DNA from: Pimelobacter simplex
GTDB taxonomy: Bacteria > Actinomycetota > Actinomycetes > Propionibacteriales > Nocardioidaceae
DNA length: 64,000 nucleotides
Direction of reading: 5' to 3'
Assembly (NCBI RefSeq): GCF_024662235.1
Contig: NZ_CP096276.1
Span: 2,356,001-2,420,000 of the forward strand
Position numbers and translations under genes: made by a program
Notes under the pieces: generated by a model
Told to the model about the DNA's origin: nothing
The model's database searches: none
What the model saw: only the letters and a program-made list of their open reading frames with translations
Shown here: positions 53,736 through 62,962 of the stretch, piece after piece
Numbering within the stretch: the stretch's first letter is position 1
Layout of the letters: each line of letters begins with the position of its first letter

Positions 53736-54871
53736 TTCTCGGTCTCTAACTCGGCTACCGCTGGCGCCCACAGTTCCCACCGATTGGCCCGGCCGCGCCG
53801 GACTTCGGCGTCCGGGTACTGCTGCTGGAGCTCGCTGAGCTTGGCGACGACCTCGGCAATGGGCAGGCCGGAAGGGACGACAGCAAGAGGCTGCGGCTTG
53901 AGATTCGGAGGTGGCAGCGCCTGAGCCTCACGGCGCTTGGAGAACTCCTCCAGCATCCGTCGGGCTTCCCTCATTCGTGCCGCCCACCCAGGCCAGGCCG
54001 GACAAGGCGATCCGGGAGGCCAGACCCATCCGTGACGCGCCATCGGCGTGGCGCACTCAGAGCACATCTGCTCGGCGGCGAAAGGCCCCTCTGCCAGGAG
54101 GCCGTCGAGTTTCCGACTGGCTTCGGCCAGCTTGGCCCTGTGTTCCCTGCGCTCTGCCTTGTCGGTGCACGCCTTCAGGGCGGCCTCCAACTCCGGCACC
54201 TTCTCCTTGAGGTCGCGCACCTTTCGCTCGCGCTCAAGCCGATACGACCACCACGTGTGCTGACGCCGGTCCCCTGGGAGCCAGCCGTGCTCGTCGACGA
54301 CGTCCTCGGGATCGCCGACGACGGGCACCAGCTCGTCTACCTCGGCCTGGAGACGTTCAACGTTCCCCTCGAGTTCCTGGATCCCCTGCTCGCGACGCTT
54401 GGCGTCCATGGCGGGGAACCGCGTGCCGTCGCGGTAGCCAGTCAGCTCCGTCACTTCGTAGTCCAAGCGCGACTGCACCTCGAGCAGGCGAAGGCGGGCG
54501 TTGAATCGCCGCTCGTCGTAGCGCTCCTTGTCGCGCTCACGGCGTGCTTCGTCCTTGGCACGCTCCTTCTCCCGCGCGCGTTCCCGGCGGGCCTGCTGTG
54601 CCTCCCACTGCTTGATCGTCACTGGCCGGTGACCAGGTTCGGCCCGCTGCCACTGGCCCATGATCTCGGCCGCGCCGTCGATGTCGGCCTCGCGCTCGTC
54701 GCGGATCCAGGGATTCCACATCGCGTCATGATTGAGCTCGATGAACAAGGTCCGCGCGGCAACGAACTCGTCAGCGGTTGTGGTCGCGCCTTCGCGTGGT
54801 TTCCAGAGCATGCCGTCGTGCTGGATGACGCCGGCGGGGATCACTGTGGTGGCCGAGCCCATGAACAGCAC
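53732..54871 (-). CDS. Hypothetical coiled-coil protein with CxxC motif
   Basis: 379 residues. N-terminal 75 residues are globular (VIQHDGMLWKPREGATTT, RTLFIELNHDAMWNPWIRDE). The centre is a long charged coiled coil (ARRERAREKERAKDEARRER onward) up to about residue 260, followed by MCSECATPM and a later Cys that may bind zinc. Start could also be the ATG at 54862. No family recognised. It is the first gene on the right of the transfer block and may belong to the cargo. The 134 bases after it (54872-55005) show no gene. Confidence 0.68.
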   Translation of the reverse strand: MLFMGSATTVIPAGVIQHDGMLWKPREGATTTADEFVAARTLFIELNHDAMWNPWIRDEREADIDGAAEIMGQWQRAEPGHRPVTIKQWEAQQARRERAREKERAKDEARRERDKERYDERRFNARLRLLEVQSRLDYEVTELTGYRDGTRFPAMDAKRREQGIQELEGNVERLQAEVDELVPVVGDPEDVVDEHGWLPGDRRQHTWWSYRLERERKVRDLKEKVPELEAALKACTDKAERREHRAKLAEASRKLDGLLAEGPFAAEQMCSECATPMARHGWVWPPGSPCPAWPGWAARMREARRMLEEFSKRREAQALPPPNLKPQPLAVVPSGLPIAEVVAKLSELQQQYPDAEVRRGRANRWELWAPAVAELETEN

Positions 54872-55005
54872 TATGCGCCGGTCGAGGGCACCAGACGAGG
54901 GGGCAGTCGGTGAACAATAGGAACAAGCATCCGCCCACCGAGTGGGCCAGCAGCCGAGGGATCCGCGGGGAGGACGGGCTGACGACGGCTCCCGTTCGGC
55001 TGGTC

Positions 55006-55461
55006 CTACAGCTCGAATACGGCGTTCGGGTCGTCCATGGCACGAACCAGCTCTGTGATGTTGCAGAGGTCCGCAAGGGGTGAAGTACGGGCAACCTCGA
55101 CGATTCCGGTCACCACGGCCTGCATCGCCGCGACATCGCCAGACTGGACCGCCAGATCCAGGCTGTCGAACAGTCGCGAGTTGGTTTCACGGCGCTCGGC
55201 GAAGATGCGATCGAAGTAGTTGCGCAGGGTGTCTCGCGCCAACTCGATCCTGGCGACCTCGGTCTCCCGATACGTCTTGAGCTTCTCGCGCTTCGTGCTC
55301 TCGGTCGCCCAGATCTGGACGGTCTCGCGCACAGCCCCAACGAGCTCGGTGAGCGCACCCACGGCCTCGGGATCGCTGACCTTTTCGACCGCCCCGCGCA
55401 CCACCTCGGCGGCCGTCGCAGGCACGATCGCGCCGTCGGATCCGTTCTTCTGATCAGCCAT
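55006..55461 (-). CDS. Hypothetical soluble partner of the membrane module
   Basis: 151 residues, all helical, with a coiled-coil-like centre (TKREKLKTYRETEVARIELARDTLRNYFDRIF cut here into ESTKREKLKTYRETEVARIE and the following helix). The C-terminus reads VEVARTSPLADLCNITELV. Its start overlaps the end of the 55454 gene by 8 bases, so the two are one operon. No family recognised. Confidence 0.65.
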   Translation of the reverse strand: MADQKNGSDGAIVPATAAEVVRGAVEKVSDPEAVGALTELVGAVRETVQIWATESTKREKLKTYRETEVARIELARDTLRNYFDRIFAERRETNSRLFDSLDLAVQSGDVAAMQAVVTGIVEVARTSPLADLCNITELVRAMDDPNAVFEL

Positions 55462-56443
55462 TTGCCGCCTCCGTCGCTGTATCGCGGTACTTGAAGATGA
55501 GTGGATCAGTGCTGTCGTCGAGATCGCCAGACTCGTTGGCGACCGGTGCGGTGGCGACGTCTCGGACCGCCTTCACAAGGACTAGTGCAGCCTGGAGGCG
55601 CTGTGCGTGCAGGTCGATGGAGAACGGCTCCGATTCAAGCAGGTCCAGGGCGTCGGTGGCGCGCGATGCCAATCGGCTGAGGATCTCGTCCAGCTCCCGC
55701 GTCCGCTCCTGGACGCCACGCAGGAGTTCATCGCGCGCATCAAGTTGCGCGATTGCCACATCGACATCGGTCCGGAAAGCGTCAGACTCAGTTCGCGCTC
55801 TGACGCCTTGGTTCAGCACCGTGAGGCCAGCGATCAGAATCATGGGACTAACGGTCGCCACCTTGAGCACGGTCGACCCCAGCTTGATGCCACCTCCACC
55901 GGACTGAATGCTTCCGCCGCCAAGAAACGCCAGGGTCGCCTTCTCAGCAGCTGCCCCGTTCAAGTCCGCGATCGGAGTGCCGGTGCTGGCCCTCGCCAGC
56001 TTGGTGACACCCGCCCGAACCGCTCCCGGTGTGGCGCGACCCGCGGCGACCGAGTTGACGATGCCTTGAACCCATCCCGCGACGTCAGGATCGAGCCTGG
56101 CCATGCCCACCACCCGCGTGTTCGACCCGTCTACCCCATCGAGAATCAGATGCTCGTGGGCTCGAACCTGCTTTGCCTGGCGCTCGAGGAAATCTCGCAT
56201 CCGAAAGATGACCTCGCGCTGCGCCGCTTCCTGCGTCCGCCCAAACACCTGCAGCGCCGTATTAGTGACCGCAACGGCCTCCAGGTGGGTGCTGTGGCGC
56301 TCCTCGTAGCGTGCCGCTTGCAACTTGTTCTGCCGTCGAGCAACGCCGGTCTGAACAAGACCGGCAGCACCAGCCACGACGCCTGTGCCCGCCGCCAGCG
56401 CGCTCCCAGCGAAGATGAGCAACGGGACACGCGGAACAGCCAC
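55454..56443 (-). CDS. Glycine-zipper membrane protein
   Basis: 329 residues. An N-terminal hydrophobic helix (LLIFAGSALAAGTGVVAGAA, GxxxG-like), then a helical stretch, then a Gly-rich membrane segment LNGAAAEKATLAFLGGGSIQ continuing SGGGGIKLGSTVL (about 161-193) and a hydrophobic VSPMILIAGLTVL. A coiled coil follows (about 215-275). The ATLA-x-LGGGS-x-x-x-GGGG-x-x-x-G pattern recurs in bacterial proteins of unknown role. A membrane-inserting effector is possible; this is inference. Confidence 0.66.
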   Translation of the reverse strand: MAVPRVPLLIFAGSALAAGTGVVAGAAGLVQTGVARRQNKLQAARYEERHSTHLEAVAVTNTALQVFGRTQEAAQREVIFRMRDFLERQAKQVRAHEHLILDGVDGSNTRVVGMARLDPDVAGWVQGIVNSVAAGRATPGAVRAGVTKLARASTGTPIADLNGAAAEKATLAFLGGGSIQSGGGGIKLGSTVLKVATVSPMILIAGLTVLNQGVRARTESDAFRTDVDVAIAQLDARDELLRGVQERTRELDEILSRLASRATDALDLLESEPFSIDLHAQRLQAALVLVKAVRDVATAPVANESGDLDDSTDPLIFKYRDTATEAANG

Positions 56444-56535
56444 CGTCGCCTCCTCCCCGGTAAGGCCGCGATGACGTTCGCAGCTCCCGTGATTCTATTG
56501 GGGCGGTCCGACACAGACGCGGTGTCCAGTCACCA

Positions 56536-56712
56536 TCACAGCGTGGGAGCCGCAGGTTGAGGGTCAGCGGTGGTGTCGAGCGTCCAAAGCGTCTCGAGGT
56601 CCGTCGTCGCGAACACCGAGGTCGGGCAATCTCGGATCAGGCAGGGGCCAAACTCGGCGTCCGCCAAAGCGTGCAAGTCGCCCGCTGACAGCGGGTTCGG
56701 TTCGGTTGACAT
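56536..56712 (-). CDS. Small hypothetical protein, 58 residues
   Basis: ATG at 56712, stop at 56536. Reads PNPLSAGDLHALADAEFGPC then LIRDCPTSVFATTDLETLW. Two cysteines. Codon bias is weaker than for neighbours. It is divergent from the PD-(D/E)XK gene. Confidence 0.4.
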   Translation of the reverse strand: MSTEPNPLSAGDLHALADAEFGPCLIRDCPTSVFATTDLETLWTLDTTADPQPAAPTL

Positions 56713-56751
56713 GGGCCAATCGTCTCCGTTTTCACGGCGCAGGCGCGGAAG

Positions 56752-56760
56752 TTATCCACA
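56752..56760 (+). promoter_or_regulatory. Perfect DnaA-box sequence
   Basis: TTATCCACA followed by GGGCCGCG in the divergent gap between 56712 and 56823. Confidence 0.5.
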
Positions 56761-56822
56761 GGGCCGCGGGGAGTCGTCGCGAGTGCCAACACACAACCAT
56801 TCGCGACACATAGCGTGGGCTC

Positions 56823-57944
56823 GTGAACGAGCTCGCATCTGCGCTTCCCGACCTGTCCTTCGTGATACCGGCAGCCAACGAGAACCGCTGGAGCGATCTG
56901 CTCGCGTCATTGATCGCTTCCGACCCGGAGCCTATGGCCAGTCTCGTCGGGATCACCTTTGAGACCGTCCAGCGGGAGGTCGTCATCCCCGGCCAGGAGA
57001 GCCGCAAGTCCGATCGGTTGGATCTTCTACTCCTGGCGGACGGCGTCGCCGCTGCTGCCATTGAGGTCAAGCTGCTCTCAGACCTTGGCCCAAAGCAGCT
57101 GGAACGCTACGCCGCAGCCTTTCCGGCAGCTCGCTTCCACCGCGTGCTTCACCTCGATGGACTCCCGGTCAACCTGCAGCGGACGCCGCCTTGGGAGTCA
57201 TTGACGTGGGAGGCGGTGCTCCAGGCCTACGCATCCAGCCCGAACGCATGGGTGGCCACGACGGCACGGGCCTGGCTTCTGCAGCTCCCTCTGTTGGTCC
57301 CCCAGGTCGATGCCAACACCGTGTGGAACGACGTCCCGGACGACGCCCCGGGAATGGAGCTCGCCCTTCGGGCCCGCATCGCCTGGCTATCGCGTCAGTT
57401 GGATGGGTGGTGCGGGTTACCACACGACATCGAGCCGTCCTCTGGTGGCGGGACGTGGGCGGTGCGGATCTGGACGTCGTCACGAGCAGCCGGCCACCTG
57501 GTAACCGCCGAACTCCAAGAAGGCATGACGGCATTCGAGTGGAAGCCGGACCCGACCAAGCCCTATCGGCAACGGCTGCGCGGGCCGGTCGTGTTGCTTG
57601 GCCTTCGTCAGGACGACGTCGATACGTCGGCCAATTTCGACTGGGCGCAGCTCCACGCCATGTTCGCTGAGCACGTCCTTGGTGAGGACGGGGCGGCGCG
57701 GGACGACCGCGCTTGGCACGTCACGGCGGCGCGACCCGGAGACCCGGTCGATCGAGCCAACTGGGAGACGATTGTCGCGGCCGGTGCCCCGCGCTGGCTC
57801 GGAAAGGGTTGGGGCATGAAGGTCGCGAGAAGTGCGCAGTCCTGTCTCTTCGGAGCCCGCTTCCAGCTCCCGCCAGACAGCACCCTCGGGGAGATTGACG
57901 CCGAACTTCAGAGGCTCGAGCCGGTGATCGCGCGCATGTTTTAG
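56823..57944 (+). CDS. PD-(D/E)XK nuclease-fold protein
   Basis: 373 residues from a GTG. The nuclease core is near the N-terminus: SDRLDLLLLADG with Asp67, then AAIEVKLLSDLGPKQLERY with Glu81, Lys83, Gln92 and Tyr96. This is the D-x(n)-ExK-x(n)-QxxxY pattern. The rest has no recognised domain. It stands alone on the plus strand, convergent with the broken DUF3883 gene (4-base gap). A role in cutting foreign DNA is plausible. Confidence 0.75.
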   Translation: MNELASALPDLSFVIPAANENRWSDLLASLIASDPEPMASLVGITFETVQREVVIPGQESRKSDRLDLLLLADGVAAAAIEVKLLSDLGPKQLERYAAAFPAARFHRVLHLDGLPVNLQRTPPWESLTWEAVLQAYASSPNAWVATTARAWLLQLPLLVPQVDANTVWNDVPDDAPGMELALRARIAWLSRQLDGWCGLPHDIEPSSGGGTWAVRIWTSSRAAGHLVTAELQEGMTAFEWKPDPTKPYRQRLRGPVVLLGLRQDDVDTSANFDWAQLHAMFAEHVLGEDGAARDDRAWHVTAARPGDPVDRANWETIVAAGAPRWLGKGWGMKVARSAQSCLFGARFQLPPDSTLGEIDAELQRLEPVIARMF

Positions 57945-57948
57945 TGCG

Positions 57949-59221
57949 TCAGACGTCGAGTCGCTGGTCCTCGGGCGGGTAGAAGTCGTAGTCCAGCGGC
58001 ACGAGGTCATCGTCGTCGGGTTCCCATGTGTAGAGCTTGAGCTCCCCGCTGGAACGGTCGACGTTGCCATCCTCGTCGAGTCGGATTCCAGCGACGATGC
58101 CGATCACACATTCGCCCGGATGCTCACGCGCGAAGGCGACCTCGTTGCGCGTCACAATGACCCGTTCGCCAGCGGTCGTGGTGCCTTTGGCTTCGAGGTA
58201 GATGACCTCGCCATCCTTGGTCGCCTTGGCGTCGAATGGGTTCCCGTTAGCGGAGGTCTTCGACGTCCCAGCCATCCAGGTCGTAGACAGCCGTCAGGCG
58301 TTCCTGAGCGAGGTCTTCAATCTGCTTGCGCAGGATGGCGTCGAGTCGACGCCCTTGGCCCTCACCTACCGAGCCCGTTGTTGGGGTCGGGGCCTGTGAG
58401 CCGCGCACCGATGCGACGTGCCCGGACCACAGAGCCTCCAACTCCGGCACGACGGCGGGATTCACCTGTGTCCCGCTGGCCTGCGGCTCTCACTGCGCCT
58501 CGGGCAGTTCCTGGAGCAGCACTTCGATCGGGAGCGGGTCGTCGAGGTCGATCACCGTGTCCCAACTGACGTCGGCGTAGTTGGCGATCGCCCGCGATCC
58601 GTCCCAGTGCTCGGCTTGGAAGACAGACGAGGTGAAGGTGCCGCTCGCGAAGATGCCGCGCCCCGACACGCCCTGGCGGAGCAGGAAGGCTCGATCGCCT
58701 GGGGCGATCTTCTTCGTCGTGGCGCCAGTCGACCACCGGCCTTCGACCGGATGACCGGCTTCCGTGGCGACAATCCAATCCGCGAGCAGATCGGGATCCA
58801 AGTCCCACTTCTTGGGGTTGTTCGTCAGGAGGAAGACGTCGGGGTCGGCCCCGCCGATCGGATCGTCGATGTACGCAATGGTGTTGCGTCCTGTCGGCGC
58901 TGGCATACGCATGAAGGCCTCGCGCACCGGGTCACCCGGCGGCAGAACACGCCCCTCCAGTGACCACTTCCTGCTAGCACCCCGAGGGTTTGATTCCTGC
59001 CCGCGGCCCGTCAGCTCGGCGACGAGGCGAACCCTGCCGTCGTAGGACAGGGTCGCGTAGCGCTCGTCGTCGACGCGGTCACCGAAGGTGTGTCGACCTC
59101 GGTTGTGATCCCAGTTGACCTGATCGGACGCGTCGTCGTCCCAGCCCGCCCAGGTTCGGCCCATGGAGTCGGTCGCGCGGTCGACAGCGAACCTCGCCTT
59201 GAGCTTGATATTGACCGCCAC
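57949..59221 (-). pseudogene. Broken PUA/EVE-like plus DUF3883 restriction-type protein
   Basis: GTG at 59221. The first 243 codons hold a PUA/EVE-like domain (DPDVFLLTNNPKKWDLD, GDRAFLLRQGVSGRGIFASG). A TGA at 58490-58492 stops it where relatives would have Trp. Reading through gives EPQASGTQVNPAVVPELEAL in the same frame. The frame then breaks near 58250 inside GWDVED, and a DUF3883 domain continues in another frame (GNPFDAKATKDGEVIYLEAK, VIVTRNEVAFAREHPGE) to 57949. Two lesions therefore separate one ancestral protein of about 420 residues. DUF3883 is a PD-(D/E)XK-like domain found in defence genes. Confidence 0.72.
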
Positions 59222-59613
59222 GTCTTGATCCCCTCGGCGCTACTTGATGACAGGTCGCGCTTTGGCGACGAGAACGTCTTGGCGGAGTTCAGCCGGGTCG
59301 AGCAAGACACCGGCGTGCATGGCTGCGCTCGCCGCCAAGTTCAATGCCACATGCGGCAGGCAGGACACGTCTGAGATGAGTTCGCCAGACGCCGCCATCG
59401 TCAGCAACTCTTCAAGCCGGCGAGCGGCTGCCACAGCGTCGGCGTGGTCCTGATGGCCTTCCACCGGCTCTGGTTTACCGTCGCTCGTCACCATCGCCTC
59501 TGCGAGTAGCAGGTTGGCTCGCCCGGCGAGGAACGCATCCGGTTGGGTCGTCGCGACCACCCGTGTGCCGGATCGATCCGCGACGTAGTGCAGTAGCCAC
59601 GGCAGTTGGACCA

Positions 59614-61035
59614 GGTCAAGTCCGCTGGGGTGGTGTACGAGGTTGATCCCTCGGTTGGGCGTGTCGGTCAGGCTGTGAGGGCCTGGAGTTCGGGTTCGGT
59701 CACCTCCTCGACGACGCAGGTGTCGACGGCCTGGGCGCGGGCGAGGACGTCGAGTCCGAGGTAGCGGCGGCCTTCGGCCCACTCGTCGTGCTGCTCGGCC
59801 AGGACGGCGCCGACGAGCCGGATGATGCTGGCCCGGTCGGGAAAGATCCCGACCACGTCGGTTCGCCTGCGGATCTCGCGGTTGAGGCGCTCGTTGGGGT
59901 TGTTGGACCAGATCTGGCGCCAGATCTCCTTCGGGAACGCGGTGAAGGCGAGGATGTCGGCACGAGCGTCCTCCAGATGCTCGGCCACCTTGGGGAGCTT
60001 CTCGGCCAGGGCGTCGACGACCCGGTCGAACTGGGCGTGGACAGCGTCGGCGTCGGGCTGGTCGTAGATCGAGTGCAGCAGCGCCTTGACCCAGCCCCAC
60101 GAGGACTTCGGCGTCGCCGACATCAGGTTCGCCGCGTAGTGGGTTCGGCAGCGCTGCCACGAGGCGCCGGGCAACGTGGCGCCGATCGCGGCCACCAGCC
60201 CGGCGTGGGCGTCGCTGGTGACGAGCTTGACCCCGGCCAGGCCGCGGGCGGTCAGATCCCTCCAGAAGGCCAGCCACCCGGCGCCGTCCTCGCTGCTGGT
60301 GACCTGCACGCCGAGGATCTCGCGGTGCCCGTCGGCGTTGACGCCGGTGGCGACCAGCACGTGGACCGGCACCACCCGGCCACCTTCGCGGACCTTGAGC
60401 ACCAACGCGTCGGCGGCCACGAAGGTGAACGGCCCGGCCTCCTCCAGCCGTCGGGTGCGGAACTGCTCGACGTGCTCGTCGAGTTCCTTGGCCATCACCG
60501 AGACCTGGCTCTTGGACAGGCCGGTGATGCCGAGGGTCTGCACCAGCTTGTCCATCCGCCGCGTCGAGACGCCGAGCAGGTAACAGGTCGCGACCACACT
60601 GGTCAGTGCCCGCTCTGCTCGCTTGCGGCGCTCCAGCAGCCACTCGGGGTACAGCGAACCGGTGCGCAGCTTGGGAACCGCGACGTCCAGAGTGCCGACG
60701 CGGGTGTCGAGGTCGCGGTGCCGGTAGCCGTTGCGGGAGTTGACGCGCTCCATGCTGCGTTCGCCGTAGCCGGCGCCGCACACCGCGTCGGCCTGCGCCG
60801 AGAGCAGCGCATTGACGAACGTGGTGAGCAGGTCCCGCATCAGATCAGGACTGGCCTGGGACAGCTGCTCGTTCAGGAACTGTGCAGGGTCGATACTGGG
60901 TCCAGCGGTCATCGTCGTGGTCCTTCTTCGAGTCGGTTTTCGCAGATCACTCGAAGGATCCACCCGGTGGCCGCGCCTACGTTGGAGGCACGCGCTCACT
61001 CAGGTCCGTCGTACACCACTCTGCTGGACTCCACT
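59614..61035 (-). mobile_element. IS256-family element, copy 2, inverted
   Basis: 1422 bp, the reverse complement of copy 1, with a different 8-bp target duplication TTGGACCA (59606-59613 and 61036-61043). The matched duplications show that it arrived independently and that the DNA between the two copies has not been inverted since. Confidence 0.92.
59668..60912 (-). CDS. IS256-family transposase, copy 2
   Basis: 414 residues, identical to the copy 1 product, with all DDE residues. Intact. Confidence 0.94.
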   Translation of the reverse strand: MTAGPSIDPAQFLNEQLSQASPDLMRDLLTTFVNALLSAQADAVCGAGYGERSMERVNSRNGYRHRDLDTRVGTLDVAVPKLRTGSLYPEWLLERRKRAERALTSVVATCYLLGVSTRRMDKLVQTLGITGLSKSQVSVMAKELDEHVEQFRTRRLEEAGPFTFVAADALVLKVREGGRVVPVHVLVATGVNADGHREILGVQVTSSEDGAGWLAFWRDLTARGLAGVKLVTSDAHAGLVAAIGATLPGASWQRCRTHYAANLMSATPKSSWGWVKALLHSIYDQPDADAVHAQFDRVVDALAEKLPKVAEHLEDARADILAFTAFPKEIWRQIWSNNPNERLNREIRRRTDVVGIFPDRASIIRLVGAVLAEQHDEWAEGRRYLGLDVLARAQAVDTCVVEEVTEPELQALTA

Positions 61036-61435
61036 TTGGACCAGGCCCGTCGCAAGTACGCCGGCGCCTGCGCCGGCACTCCATGACCGGTTATGTTCCC
61101 CGGTCCTCGCCCGACCGAGGTCAGTCCAGCCCACAGCATCGGCAGAGGGCACCGGCACTGAGAGGGGGCACTCGAAGGCCAGCGCCACCTGGCCACCGGA
61201 TTCCAGCGTCGAAACCACGGCGTCGCCGAGTTGGCTGGGGTCATCTTGTCCTCGGTGGCTCGCGTCGGCGGTCGACCAGCAAAATCCGCCCTTGCGTCGG
61301 ACCGAACCGACATCGACCCCGAAGATCTGGACCCCGCTTGGCACGTTGGACTTGGTCATGCGGATCGGGACCTTCCATGCATCCGCGCGATCGACGGATC
61401 GCGCGGATGTCCGAGGCCGATTCGGCGCCCCGGGG

Positions 61436-62758
61436 TCATCGGTCGCCCCCGTCTTCAGCAGCCTTACCCGCGTACTTCTTCCTGAGCGCAGACATCCTCA
61501 CCCGGAGCGGCGTCTTGGGGACCTTGGCCAGGTTGAGGGGTGGATCGAGCTCGGTCAGGATTGCGGATTCCAGATGGTCAAGGGTGTCGACATCAGCGAC
61601 GGGGATCGGGATGACTCGGAGGTGCGCGTGCATCCACCGGGTCAGCTGCTCCTCGTCGATCGTCGGCTGCCCGTCGGCCTCGGCAAGGATGGACCCCAGG
61701 CTGCGGCGGAGGGTGGAGAACTCATGCTTCTTGCCTAGGTGCATGGTGGCGATCCGACCCCAGAGGGTGTTCGAGGAAGTTGTGCCGCCACTTCGCGTCG
61801 CGCCGGCCAGACCGGCGTAGATGAGGCCGGGCTGGATCGGGTGGCCCAGGCCTAAGGCGAGGTCGCTAGCGCCAGCTTCGTCGACCCACCAGCTGTAGAT
61901 GCCAGGGACGCGGAGGCCTGCGCCACCGCCGGCCAGGATGTCGCCGAGCGGCCTGGCCATTTCCGCGTCCCGAAGCTGCGACACCACGACCGAGGTGCCA
62001 GGTCCGACGGTGCCGTCGTGCTGGAGGTACCAGGACAGACGCCGGCCGAAGGAGAGGCCACGGAGCTGGTCGAGCACCTGGGCGCCACGCGGTGCGAGGG
62101 CTGCTTCCACCGACTCGACGTAGGTCGCTCCCGCGTGGATGTCGACAAGCAGGTCCGCCAGGGAGCCAACCGCCTGCTCCAACTGCTCCGCGACCTTCTC
62201 ACCCCAAGCCGTTCGGTACTCGCGCGAGGTGTCGGGGAGGTAGCGCTCGTAGGGCTCAAGCCATTCCTCGGGGCTGATCAGGCCGTGCTCGGCGGAAAGA
62301 ATGAACCACGGCCGGCCACTCGCTTCGGCGTAATTCCGCATCTTCGCGAAGTAGTCCGAGACATAGAGATCCTTGGCCGGGGCTCCGTGGTCGAGCTTCG
62401 TCTTGACGCAGCCCACGAGGACGACGTCCGCCGGTCGCCCCGGTGTCCGGGTCGCCAAGGCGGTGGGCTGCTTCGTCGTCGCGGGCACGCGTCGAGGTGT
62501 GGGAGCAGAAGGTGCCCTCGTGCTGCCTCCGCCGATCGTGAAGCCGAGGTTCTGGAGCCAACGACGGGAGGACTGCGACTGGAAGCGCTGCCGATCCGTG
62601 ACCCCCGTCGCGAGCGAGATGACCTGCTTGACGGGCCAGCGCGTGCCGTCGATCTCGACCCAGTACTCGCGGACGTCCTCGGGTACGTGGTCAGCGAGCC
62701 GCGCACGGACCAACTCCGGCGTCAGTTCGAAAGACTCGCCGTCCAGTGTGAAGCGCAT
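61436..62758 (-). CDS. DUF6884 plus GIY-YIG domain protein
   Basis: 440 residues from the ATG at 62758; the frame is open further upstream but would enter the divergent promoter. Residues 1-75 form a small domain (YWVEIDGTRWPVKQVISLAT, RRWLQNLGF). About 110-200 is DUF6884 (VVLVGCVKTKLDHGAPAKDL, WFILSAEHGLISPEEWLEPY). About 284-415 is a GIY-YIG-like nuclease: VPGIYSWWVDEAG, GLIYAGLAGATRSGG, a central ATMHLGKKHEF and the Glu in LESAILTELDPPLNL. First gene of the defence-like minus operon. Confidence 0.78.
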   Translation of the reverse strand: MRFTLDGESFELTPELVRARLADHVPEDVREYWVEIDGTRWPVKQVISLATGVTDRQRFQSQSSRRWLQNLGFTIGGGSTRAPSAPTPRRVPATTKQPTALATRTPGRPADVVLVGCVKTKLDHGAPAKDLYVSDYFAKMRNYAEASGRPWFILSAEHGLISPEEWLEPYERYLPDTSREYRTAWGEKVAEQLEQAVGSLADLLVDIHAGATYVESVEAALAPRGAQVLDQLRGLSFGRRLSWYLQHDGTVGPGTSVVVSQLRDAEMARPLGDILAGGGAGLRVPGIYSWWVDEAGASDLALGLGHPIQPGLIYAGLAGATRSGGTTSSNTLWGRIATMHLGKKHEFSTLRRSLGSILAEADGQPTIDEEQLTRWMHAHLRVIPIPVADVDTLDHLESAILTELDPPLNLAKVPKTPLRVRMSALRKKYAGKAAEDGGDR

Positions 62759-62962
62759 GCCTATTGATATCGCGGGAGTCCGACAGAAGTCCGGCGATAG
62801 CCAGCTCACGCGAGAGGCCGTGGCCTGCACCAACAACGACCGATCTCCACAAAGTTGTCGCACCCCCGTGGCAAGGTGGGTTGGCTGCCTGTCAGAAGCA
62901 TCAAGCGGAAGACGGCTCATCGTCTTACTCGCTTCTTCGCCCTGTCAGGAGGTCCGTCGCAG

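Larger units (their letters stand above)
59240..61359 (-). pseudogene. Gene disrupted by IS256 copy 2, RNase-H-fold-like
   Basis: N-terminal part 61036-61359 (FGVDVGSVRRKGGFCWSTAD, VALAFECPLSVPVP, ending ATGLVQ). C-terminal part 59240-59613 (LVQLPWLLHYVADRSGT through VLLDPAELRQDVLVAKARPV). Removing the IS and one target duplication joins them in frame at GLVQLPWLL, giving a protein of about 230 residues. The GVDVGS start and spaced acidic residues recall DUF429/RNase-H-like proteins. It lay between the DUF6884 gene and the DUF3883 gene, 18 bases upstream of the latter. Confidence 0.75.

Noticed and set aside
45725..61035. IS256 pair as a composite transposon carrying traA and the cargo
   Set aside because: Each copy has its own matched 8-bp target duplication, so they inserted separately; a composite transposition would leave one duplication at the outer ends only.
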